Origin: Ciona savignyi
Lineage: Eukaryota; Chordata; Ascidiacea; Phlebobranchia; Cionidae
NCBI GenBank assembly: GCA_000149265.1
Contig: CH003389.1
Span: forward strand, 169,548 to 233,547
Direction: 5' to 3'
Length of the DNA stretch: 64,000 bases
In this document: positions 23,230 to 33,900 of the stretch, piece by piece
Layout: each line of letters starts with the position of its first letter
How positions within the stretch are numbered: position 1 is the stretch's first letter
The notes under the pieces: generated by a model
What the model saw: the letters and a program-made list of their open reading frames with translations, nothing else
What the model was told of the DNA's origin: nothing
The model's database searches: none
Program-made: the position numbers and the translations under genes

Positions 23230-25130
23230 TATTTTAAATTCGGACATACGTACATATTCAATTTCTCTTATGAATAAGTTGAGTAATGGTTTATCTTCTG
23301 TTGGTTCTGCACTTATAAATAAAAAATCGGGCACACAAAAGCAAACAATTTAAAAGATCATGGCTGTCTACACCAAAAAAACAATTTTGCGGGGATAAAC
23401 TTAGGGGCTTTCGTAATTTAACACATATACAGTTTTTAACTTCAGTCCAAAACGAATTCACAGCGGAACAAAAGTAAAATACATGAGGCAGGGTTTCCGG
23501 CTCGCTTTTGCAAAAGGTGCACAAGTTTGAGTCTTTTATTCCCACTTTAACTAAAATACTATTTGTTACAATACCGTGATTGTGAAGTTTTATTTGGAAT
23601 GATCGTAATTTTGTTTCCAGCGTGCATTAATATATGTTAGTGTATGCTTTTTCCCAGTTAATAGAGAGCCCAAGAAAGCTACTCCCATTTCTGCTGTTGC
23701 TTAATAGCGCCATCGTGTGTGACCGATAATATTCTGTAGTAGAATGTATTTGTAGTTTTGAACTCGAATAGCTGGATTCGTAAGTTCGCACTGATGTTTG
23801 GCCACTTTATTGTATTTGAGTTTGAAAGTTCTGCTTGATCCCAAGTCTCCGGAATGGAACGTATCAGTTTGTTGTATCGTTAATAGTCAACCATATTTTC
23901 TCTCATAGAAAAGACTTTGACAAGATCACCATCAGCTGTGGTAGGCATTAAGAGTTGTTAATTAACTGGGAATAACTAAAGATGCCGGATTGTACAAATT
24001 CTTCCATGAAAAAAGTGCGGGCTTAGTTTTGACTTTGGGGTTTAGCCATAGATAGTGCGGGTCGTCCATTTTCGCCCCAAGGGCCCCGCGAGTGTAAAGG
24101 CGTCTAATATTAAGTATTGTGTTGCAAAGAGAGCGTATAGAGAATAATCGTTTAAAGTCGACGGAGGTATCTCTAAGTGTCGAGTGTACGGAGGCAGCTA
24201 GAGTCGCTTGTCCAAAATAAAGCTTCTCTATTTTTTTCCAAGGAGCGTGGTATTCCTCATCTAAAAGTCTGTTGCACCATTTCCTGCAAAGCTAAAATAT
24301 ATGTTTCCAGGTCAATCATGGCAGCCCTGCCGTTGTTTTCGGGGCTATATAGAGTGCTTCTTTTGATTCGCTCCCATTTAGAGCCCCACACAAATTTAAA
24401 AACCATTAAATTCAGTGATGAGATTAAAGATTTCGAAAGTGAAACCGGTAGGACGCAAACTTTATAAGTAAGAAATTGTATTAAAAGGGCTTTAAAAATG
24501 GTTATTTTTTCAATCAGAGTTAATGTGCGGCCAGACCATATCTTTAAAAGAGCTTCAACTTTTTTAAGTGGCGACGCAAGATTAAGGTCTAAGATACGTT
24601 GTGTGTTTCCAGTAAAAGGGATTTCTACGCCTATAGATACTTTATTTGGTTTGTAGGCCATTTTAAACCATCACCGGAATATGGCTTATGCTTGCATCCT
24701 TTTTTTGTTTTCCGCGTAAAATGCAAATGACTTTTGCAAATTCAAGACGCAGCCGGACAGTTTTAAAAAGTTATTCAGTATTTGAGGAACAGTTTTGAAG
24801 CTTTGGGGTTCACTTTCAGTAAATATAACCGTGTCATCCGCTAAAAGTGAAACTTTTATTTGGCTGTTTAAAACTTTGATACCGTTAAAATCGGCATTTC
24901 GAAGTTCTGAAGCAAGCGTTTCTATTGCCAGGACAAATAGTGTCGGCGAAAGAGGGTCACCTTGGCGAACACCTCTTTTAATATCGAAGTATTGTGACAG
25001 ATGGCCATTATTAGTTACAGCGCATTTTGGATTTTTATAGAAGATATTGATCCATTTTTGTATATATTTTCCAAATTCCCATTTTTTCAGACGTATCCAA
25101 TGAATCACAAGCGCCATCTCACGGAATATC
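23230..25130 (-). mobile_element. Decayed LINE (non-LTR retrotransposon) fragment
   Basis: Reading the - strand, 25117-24686 encodes reverse-transcriptase blocks: FDIKRGVRQGDPLSPTLFVL and LLADDTVIF, the catalytic Asp pair sitting in LADD rather than the usual YADD/FADD. Just upstream, in another frame, CDSLD resembles the preceding FDS block, so there is a frameshift near 25080-25110. Two in-frame stops at about 24660-24690 separate this from the thumb-like part 24661-24257 (SGRTLTLIEKITIFKALLI). 23545-23291 encodes a zf-RVT-like CTFC...HVFYFC motif. The element is 5' truncated and inactive. Confidence 0.85.
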
Positions 25131-25544
25131 TAAAATATACAAAATTAAGTCAAAGTATAAAAATGTATTATTAATGTTGTACATACCGCTGGGCATTAAT
25201 ACTTGTTGCAAAGTCACAGTAATTTATGTTTGAGCAAACAAAAAGATTGTACTGAAAAGACGATGACATTTCCCTTAAAAAGCGTAATAACAGTTTTTAT
25301 TGTTGTAGCACTTTTGTTAGGTGGATCCAGCTAAACTGAAAAGCCTAACTTTACCAAACTTAAAACACTAGTAATTAGGTCTGGAGCATAAAATAAATTA
25401 AAAATAAATGAATAACTGCGATTGTATACTACAGCCGCTGACACAATGCCAGACAAATACGCTTTAAAATTCGAATAATGTTTCTGAGGTAGTCTCATTT
25501 TACGCCGTGTGTTAGCCTATGCATGATTCATCCGTTCCTTCAAT

Positions 25545-25690
25545 CTTGTAAAACCCATAAATCCGCTGGGTTCAGGCAATGTCCGTTAGGTGCCTACCCA
25601 AGGCCAAGGACACAACTGACTAGTTAAAGCGACCAGTTTCGTACCTGTAATCCTACGGATGAAATGCGACGCACTTAACACAGACTAATA
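25545..25690 (-). repeat. Partial SINE-B (head half)
   Basis: Includes aaatccgctgggttcaggca, actgactagttaaagcgacc and the head atgaaatgcgacgcacttaa. A more diverged tRNA-like segment lies at about 25800-25955. Confidence 0.65.
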
Positions 25691-25972
25691 TGTCGGACTT
25701 TAAAACTTCATGTTTTTACCCACGTGGAAAGAATAATGCAAAAAAGTTATCACAGCGTCAATTAGATATCTCTTTTCTACTTTCGTTTTAATCCTTGGTG
25801 CCACTGGGTCCAGCGTTCAGGCGGCGTCGGCTAATTGACTTGCAGGTGAACACAAACAACGAATTAGCGGCTGGTTTTGAACCAACAACCAATCGGCCGA
25901 GAACCAGCGTTTTAACCTTCCGAGATAAACGACAAGTCTGATTATTTACCAACCTGTACAATTTCATCACAG

Positions 25973-26214
25973 GTGAACGTTACGTTTACGTGCCTCTTGC
26001 AGTATTTGTCATCACTTTGTGGTGTTGTTTCTTTCTCTCAGCGTTGGGGAAATATGACGAGAACCTTTGTGTAAACTGTAAAGCAATTGATAAAAATGTC
26101 GATGCTCAAGTTGTACCCGATTACTATGAAACAGAAGGAAATAAATATATAAATCTGTCTATGCAATACAATAATATGAATTGGTTTATAAAAAAAGTTT
26201 ACACAACTTTATAA
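25973..26214 (+). CDS. Possible terminal exon of an unknown gene
   Basis: An acceptor (tttcatcacag) is followed by an open frame of about 80 codons. It holds a hydrophobic stretch (PLAVFVITLWCCFFLSAL) and then a polar part with CVNC and many Asn/Tyr residues. The stop at 26214 is followed 13 bp later by AATAAA. There is no ATG near the start, so if real this is a last exon whose upstream exons I could not find; the preceding 850 bp are repeat-derived. No family recognised. It may also be chance. Confidence 0.25.
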
Positions 26215-26226
26215 CCAATTATTCTA

Positions 26227-26232
26227 AATAAA
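26227..26232 (+). terminator. Polyadenylation hexamer AATAAA
   Basis: Lies just after the stop of the open frame ending at 26214 and about 250 bp before the NKIRAS start. It supports a transcript ending here. Confidence 0.35.
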
Positions 26233-26477
26233 TAATCTAGTTACAATTTAATATGAACGATTTATGCCAGGTATACAATCTGTAAATAAAACTTCCAGAC
26301 TTTAAATGTTGTAATCACATGATTAAGTGTTTACTAAACTTTGCCAAAAGTTGGACTAACTTTACCTTTGAAAGAAGGTGGCGTATCAGTTTATTAGTTA
26401 GTTTGCCTGCGGCTTACAAAGAAATATAACTGACATTTAAAATTAGTCCAAATAAAATACGTAATTTGTAAACTATC

Positions 26478-27065
26478 ATGGGAAAAGTGACCAAACTCGT
26501 CATCTGTGGCGCAAGTCAAACTGGCAAGACTTCACTCTTAGAAAACATGATTTACGGGGATTACGCGTCTCAGGAGCGGTACAAGACAATAGAAGATACC
26601 TACCTTGCACATATCGACACAGAGAGAGGAGTGAAAGAAACAGTTCGAATACAGGATACATGCGGGACAGATTGGATGAGTTCCAGTAATGTGGCTAATA
26701 ACCTTCCGAAACATTATTTCCATTTTGGAGATGGGTTCGTTCTCGTGTACAGCATTACTGATAAGGACTCGTTTAAGTGTGTCGAGATGATCAAGAAAGA
26801 AATTGACAAATCTCGGGAAAAGAAAGATATTTCTATTGTTGTGATTGGCAACAAAGCAGACTTGGCTTCAGAGAGACAGGTTGATATGAACTCCGCCATT
26901 AATTGGGCGTCGAAGGAAAAAGTTCGGTTATTTGAAGTTTCGTCGAACAACCGAAAAGCTATAGCCGAACCCTTTATACATATTTGTAGCAAAATGACAC
27001 AACCACCTGCAAAGTCTACCCTTCTTGGTGGCCGGCGAATCAAACAACAAAGTATTGATAACTAA
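26478..27065 (+). CDS. NKIRAS: kappaB-Ras (NF-kappaB inhibitor-interacting Ras-like), intronless
   Basis: Ras-like small GTPase of 195 residues. The vertebrate homologues NKIRAS1/2 (about 190 residues) bind IkappaB and slow its degradation, and act on Ral signalling. Visible features are the start MGKVTKLVICG, P-loop GASQTGKT (11-18), DTCG in place of the usual DTAGQ of switch II, the family's LVYSITDKDSFKCVE and EIDKSREKKDISIVVIGNKAD (the NKxD guanine motif), EVSSNNR in place of the SAK motif, and the ending SKMTQPPAKS, nearly as in vertebrates. As in the family, Gly12 and Gln61 equivalents are absent, which in Ras would impair GTP hydrolysis. No lipidation Cys is present. The whole frame is a single exon. 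Confidence 0.95.
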   Translation: MGKVTKLVICGASQTGKTSLLENMIYGDYASQERYKTIEDTYLAHIDTERGVKETVRIQDTCGTDWMSSSNVANNLPKHYFHFGDGFVLVYSITDKDSFKCVEMIKKEIDKSREKKDISIVVIGNKADLASERQVDMNSAINWASKEKVRLFEVSSNNRKAIAEPFIHICSKMTQPPAKSTLLGGRRIKQQSIDN

Positions 27066-27964
27066 CCCCTACTGTGTTGAATATATATGTTTTTCCGCTA
27101 TGTAAAACAGCAATGTGTTCAAAAAAGCAACACTGCAGGAAGAGAATGAGGTAGAAAGTAAGTAGGGCAACTTCCCACTAACAGTATGAAAACTAAATCT
27201 ATTCCTGTGCCAACTATACTCTCAACCCCAAAACTAAATCTTACAGTAACCCCAGCGCTATTTCTAACCAGAAAGTCACAATGTCCATTTAAGTGTATCA
27301 TTTCCCCCTTCTCCCCATTCAAAACCATCTAAATATAGCTCAAGTGACACAAAGCTGTATGTATACATTGCTTTATCTCAGTGAAATCTTGGTTGTTCGC
27401 AAACCATTTAAATTCAAGGTTTATAAAATATAAAAAATGTGGGAGTTTGACTGAATCCATCAATATGGATTTTACTCCAATTGAAACAACCAATCTTCTT
27501 TATGTTACTTTATTATATTCTTAATTGTTGCACTTTATTGCAAATCATAGTTTCGCTACTAATATATTTATTTCTGTTTTAGTGATCCATGCTTTATGCA
27601 AAATATATAGCCGTAGGGTAAATGAACTGTAACCAATGTTTAACATTTATACAATTTTGCATATATTGTTAAAAACAAAGTCTAAAGCTAAAAGCCAGGT
27701 TACTATTTCCAAATTCAAATCAATCATAAGTTGACTTTTTTATTTTAAAATTCTTCTTCACTTTATGACAAAAGCATCCTGTAAAGTCCATGGCTTTCAT
27801 TTTGGAAAAATATATGAAACCTGACTTTTCCTAACGACCTTTCAATATTAGTTGCCTCTGCACTGTATTGTTTATTACCATGTTATTTCCAAGGTTGATT
27901 GTTTTAGGCATAATTTCCCACTTCAAAATGGTATAACCTTTAAACCTACCTTAATTACTGCAAA
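27066..27964. other. Gap between NKIRAS and MINDY
   Basis: AT-rich with no reading frame of note. It should contain the NKIRAS 3' UTR and the promoter or 5' UTR of MINDY; ttcaatattag at 27842-27852 could be an acceptor for a 5' UTR exon or a spliced leader, as ascidian transcripts often carry one. No canonical AATAAA was seen for NKIRAS. Confidence 0.4.
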
Positions 27965-30900
27965 ATGGAAGAGTCAACTGTGGAATCAGATACTGCTTGT
28001 GCACAATCTGTCTATCATATCAAATGGATATCATGGAACTCTGTTAAGACACCAGTTATCACTCAGAATGTCAATGGACCATGCCCATTACTTGCGATAT
28101 TCAATGTTTTACTTCTATCTAGAAGAGTAAGTATATAAATTACATGTTTAAAAAGAGAATATATTTAAAGAGCATGTCGACAGATAGTTCTAGTGGTTAA
28201 GTGCGTCGCCTTTCAGCCAAGGGGTTTTAGTGTCTACTAAATTAAAGGAGGGTGTGAATCATACTCACCACACTGCAATAGCTCCGGTAACCCGATGGTG
28301 GGCGTGAGGTGATCTGACGATTGTCTGTGTGTTAACCCCCTTGGTTTTCCCATTCACAGGGATAAACATGTCCTATTCTATTCATCACTGGCTGCTTGTT
28401 TTTACCAACTACATATTTACCTGTATATATTATATGTATAAAGATGTTAGGTGATGCTTTTTGTACCATAATGCAGTGAAATCGGACATGTAATAATAGT
28501 CATTATAATAACTTTGTTGGTACTTGCCTTATGTTATTGATGTTCAGTGTATATAATTGCCAGAATATGAAAAAATATGTTGTGTACAGTAGGAACGGGT
28601 CCACTGTTATACACCCGGGACAAGGAATGTAGACATAAAAGACTTTCTACTTAGCACAGAAATTGTATTTTTAACCTTTACTTTCAAGGTGACTCTTCCT
28701 GAGACTTTGGAAATGATTTCATCAAAGCAAATGATTGATTACATTGGTGAGTTAACACACACTTATAGATTTATATGGGTAAGCTTTTGCTTTAAATTTT
28801 TTATTTCATATACAGGAGGTTTATTGTTCGAAAGTATGCCAGAGGATCTAATAGAAGGAGAACGATTAAACTTTGAACAAAACATGTCTGACGCAATGTC
28901 AGTATTCCCAAAGCTACAAACGGGAATTGACGTCAATATAAAGTTTGTTGAAGTTTCGTGCTTTGAATGCACGCCTGAGCTTGCTGTGTTCGATGTTCTA
29001 AGGATTCCGTTGTACCATGGCTGGCTTCCCGATCCACAGGTGGGCGATTGCAGATTTTCCATGTAGCAGTGCATAAACCATCCCAATCAGTTACCAATTC
29101 ATTTTGATAATACAGTCCTACAAATTTTAACCATTTTTTTTGCTTCTTTGTTACAATAAAGAAGAATAAAACTATTATTTCAAATTAAGAAGGCAGGATA
29201 AAACGGCAAAACTCTGTACAGTAGTTAAAACACGTCAATGAATGGACACAATTACACTTCATTATTTACATTTAATCGTCAAAAACAGTACTTCCTGGAT
29301 TATCCGGTCTAGTTGGGACAGCATTTCTTCAAAACCTGAACGGATAAGGAAAAAAACCCATAATTGAATTTCTATATTTAAACCAAAACAACGCAGAAAG
29401 AAGCAGATTCAAATGCAATAAAACTTAAACGAGGTTCAACATCAAATAATGTACCACATTGAGGGATCTTAGTACTTATTTATTAAGAGCAATGTAAATT
29501 TGCGTGGTCGTAAAAATTACAGTAGGGCTATCTATTAACTCGGTAAATGGGTAACCGACTAGAGCTCGGCGTAATTACAAAATACGTTCAGTTACGTAAT
29601 TGTGGACGTCGGAATTACGTTACATAAGTCAAATTAAAATTACGTAATTAAGCTTCTGTCCGTAATTATTTAAACGGGAGTTAAACATCGTTGTAAATAT
29701 ACTTTCTGAGCAAATCCTTGTTTTAGCCCTAGTAGATTAAGTTAGTTTCTTCATTTTTTCGAGTAAAATGTTCGAACCAACTGGTAGAAATAATTAAATT
29801 CGCACTAATTTTCTTATCCGTAATCAGCGCTGCAAGACGGAAGGCAACGCCGTCATGATCTGCGGCCTGTTTTCTCATGTATTTCTCTTAACTCATTTCG
29901 AACGAATATAAGATAAGCAGAGGATAACGAAAAGTGGCCTTATCTTGTGAAGACGCCGACTTTGCGGCAACGCGCGATAACAACACACGCTATAACATGT
30001 TGTTTTTAAAATACTGTAAGATTGGCCTGCATCATTACATCAAGTAGGGAAACGCCGATTTTTTAAAAAATCATACCGGTTAACCGATCCAAAAATAAAT
30101 CGGTTAACCGGTATGATTTTTTATGAATTTGCACAGCCCTAGTCTTGGTACATAAGAGCTTTGTGAGGTTACAATGACAATTAACAAGTCTTGATTGTAT
30201 CAAAGTAACACTTCATTGTTATATCTTAAATTATTATCTGACCCAATGGACGGATAATCGAATGCCGGATAAACGAGGGACGGATAATTGAGGAAGTACT
30301 GTATCAATCTTCAACACCACGCTACGGTGAAAAACATGCAGCATAGAAAATTTACCGATTTATAAGTTGTTAGAATCAGTTCTGCGATTCTTTTATTAGT
30401 ATCATAGAACCCTTAATGCTGGCCATTGTGGCTTTAAATACATAAAATTTAAGATTTTTTTTTAATTACGCATATGTGTTGCAGAAGTAGTTTATCATGG
30501 ATATATAATTAAAAAAACAGGAAAAACGCCCAAAATGCATTCAATAAAATACATCAATAAATTAAATACACACGAAACAGTAATTTTGGCAGAGTTATTT
30601 AAATCAATATTAAGAAGATTAGGACATTGGAAAAAGTGGACACTAAAGTATCTTTAAAAGTTTCGATCTCTAAACCGATGCAGGCAATAGGGACAACACA
30701 ACAAAGCACTGAAAATAGAACACAAAATTACGACTTACAAGGATGCAGAACCATTTAAATATAAACTTTTGATTTTATGCGTACAGTCTTCATTAATGAA
30801 CTCGTCAAATGTTTGATATAATAAAGTAATAGCAAAAAAGCTTGCAAAATTATAAAAAAAATGTTATGCATATTTAGGCTATGATACAATTTTTTATTAC

Positions 30901-33900
30901 AGCAATAAAAAAATGTTATGCATATATATACTTTGTCATTACAGCTCCTTTAAATTTGTTATTAATTTAATAACGCACTGTAAATTTGCCAATATTTGTC
31001 AAATTTTTGACATTTTGCAATAAAGAAATAAAAATATAGACCAAACTGATACATAACCCAGTACATTAAAGTCAACACACAACATAACACCATAATCAAT
31101 CTGTGTTGTATCCAGGATAATGCTACATGTTCATCTGTGATGAACTACAGTTATAACCAGCTTGTTGAGAAGATTATTTCAAGCAAAGATTCAACTGATG
31201 AAGACGTTTTACGTGAAGGTTTTCACTCATTTTGCTTTTTAGTTTTAATACTTTGTGGATTTATGCTTTGCGTTATTTTAGCATTTAGCTTATATAACTA
31301 TTTTGGTAATTTACTTTACAGATTATATTTAAATGAAAAATGCTTTTAATTGGTGATGGTAATTATGGGTGTACTTTCTAAGTACCATGATTAAGGTTAA
31401 CTGGGTATTGTTATTTAAGCCTTATAATGCCTATGTAAATCTCAATACCTATAATACAGTAAGTTAATGACTATTGATTTCAGTGTTCACCAATAGACTA
31501 CATAAACCATCAAAATATCCCCTCAATGGATTATTTTTATAATACAGTCCAACTATTTTGACCTCTTCGTTATTTAATTGCCAAACATTAACCTACAACA
31601 CATGGACTCTTGCAATATAATTGCACATAATGTTTTCCACTATCGCATTAAGTTAATCAATCATGGAAACAATCTTCAGATTGAATTTGACAACAAATTT
31701 AATCAGCTTTTCGCGACTATGCAAGTGTGAGATTGCATATGTGCGTACTTGTTTTGCAATAGTGGAAAACATGTCCCAGAGAAATTGTGTTGTGGTACCC
31801 AGTTCCACTAATTTCAGGGCCGGTTTTAGGCCGATTTGACCGATTAGATCAAAATTGGGCCCCGCACCTTGAAGGGGCCCCGCGCTAGCGAGGGTCTTTC
31901 TGTATTACGAGGTTTAAAATACTACTGAAACGTAAAATAAAAAAGTGAAATAATATTCTTTTTCATAATATCAATTTGTTATGCATCGTGACTAGTGTCC
32001 CTTAATGAACATCTCTATTAAGGAACACTAATCGTGACTAAGTCAAATTTATATTTCTGTGTCTGCCTGTTACGTCATAAGGAATATGGTTGCTAAACAA
32101 TATATATGTTTGGAAGTAAAACAATATATTGTAAATTAGCACCCACATTACCTTAAATGTCTATTTTTGTAGTTTGTATGTATTTTATGATATTTAAACA
32201 CCCATAAATTTTGCTATGAAGAGTAGAGGCCCCGCCATCACATTTCTAATTGGGCCCCGCGGTTCCTAGCACCGGGCCTGACTAATTTATAATTCTTCCA
32301 CCAAGCGAAATTGTCAGATGATCCGCGTTAGGCCTATTGTGACATTAAAAAGAATTCATGAAAAACACTGATAGAATGCACAACAAATAATATTATTAGT
32401 GATTGTTATTTATTAAACTAAAATAAATATATTTGCAATTCGTTGCACATATAATGGTTAAATATCAAATGAGACTTATGTAAAAAAGGTGACCAGTCAA
32501 CTGAACCCCTTACAACTGAACCCCTTACAACTGAACCCCTTCAACTGAACCCTTTACAACTGAACCCCTACAATTAAGCCCCTTACAACTGAACTCCTTT
32601 TAACTGAACCCAGTTCAATTGAACCTCTTTACAACTGAACCCCCTTTTCAGTAAAAAGGGTTCTGTTAAAAGGGGGTTCAGTTGTAAAGGGGTTCAGTTG
32701 TAGGGGTTCAGTTGTAAGGGGTTCAGTTGTCATGGAACCGTAAAAAAAGGATTTAAAAATCCTTTTTAAATTGCATATTTCTGAAAAAATTTCAAGAAAT
32801 TACTGAAAATACCCATGTGGGAGGTAATTGTGCCAAAAAATGGTCTTAAAGTAGGGGTGCGAAAATTAATGATTAAACACGGTTAACCGTCACATCTAAT
32901 TTTAACAATTTAACCATTTTTAACCACTCTTTTTTTCAAACTCTTATCGGTTCGTTGGTTGGTAAAACGCATGCTTTTCTAACGTGAAATACCTGTCTGA
33001 CAACTGTAGTATACGTCAATGCCATGCAATACAATGCGGTCACAAAAACCTTAACATGCGCATAATTTCTTTCATGGAGATGATACAATTCAACCTCATG
33101 AAAACTGGATAACGGTTAACCGATTATTGTTACATCAGTTAATCTTTTTCAAATTAACCGCTAATTCGCAGCCCTACTTTAAAGTCATTTAAACCAAAAC
33201 AATATTTTCATTTTGATTGTTACACGAATACTATTAAGTTTATCACTGGTTAACAGTTTTAAATATAATTCAAAGTTATATATGGTTGCTGATGTTTATG
33301 GAGTGTTGTGTTGTATAGGATTGCTGGCAGAGGAATTTCTCAAGAACTCAGCTTCACAACTAACCTGCCATGGGGTACTGAGCATATTGGAAAGTGCTCC
33401 AAACCACCGTTTGGCCGTGCTGTTTCGGAACAACCATTTTCTCACACTGTATAAAAAGGAGGTGAAATATCTAGGTAGAGCATGCCTACTTGCAGTCCAT
33501 GCTGCTATGTTACTGGGCGGAATATTGTGTTTTAAATATTGGAGAATTTGTTCTACTGTATGTATGTTTTCCCTGTTGCATACAAGTTAAATAAATGATG
33601 ATGTTTAAAGTTTGAATTCCCCTCAAACACTCCAGAGCGCTTTATCGAGGTCAATCGTCACATTTACTTATACCAACTATCGTGTTGTATATAATGGAAT
33701 GATGGAAAACACTGCAACAGTTTTGTTCAATCCATTAAACCACTGGTTTCACAAATTGCCAGGTCTACCTTGGACACAATTGCCGAGCTTGCCACTGGTT
33801 TCAACCACTTTGCGGCTAATGGTTGTTATTTGGATAAATCAACTATGTTGAATTTTCATCGAGTTGATCGATTTTATTGATAATTCACTTAAATTATGAA

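Larger units (their letters stand above)
15271..23230. other. Large gene-poor region upstream of the dehydrogenase
   Basis: No exon chain with conserved protein similarity was found. About 15520-17900 is rich in CG dinucleotides and may hold the promoter and upstream regulatory DNA of the - strand dehydrogenase. From 18 kb the sequence returns to AT-rich and contains SINE copies and simple repeats, listed separately. All reading frames here are below about 90 codons and lack recognisable domains. Confidence 0.5.

Noticed and set aside
25788-25970. 60-codon - strand open frame with KSISRRRLNAG
   Set aside because: It overlaps a degraded tRNA-like repeat and has no homology.
26714-27043. 109-codon - strand open frame
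   Set aside because: Antisense shadow of the conserved kappaB-Ras coding sequence.
31601-31790. Loose inverted repeat around ttttccactat / atagtggaaaa
   Set aside because: Arms are only about 15 bp with mismatches and no target duplication was found.
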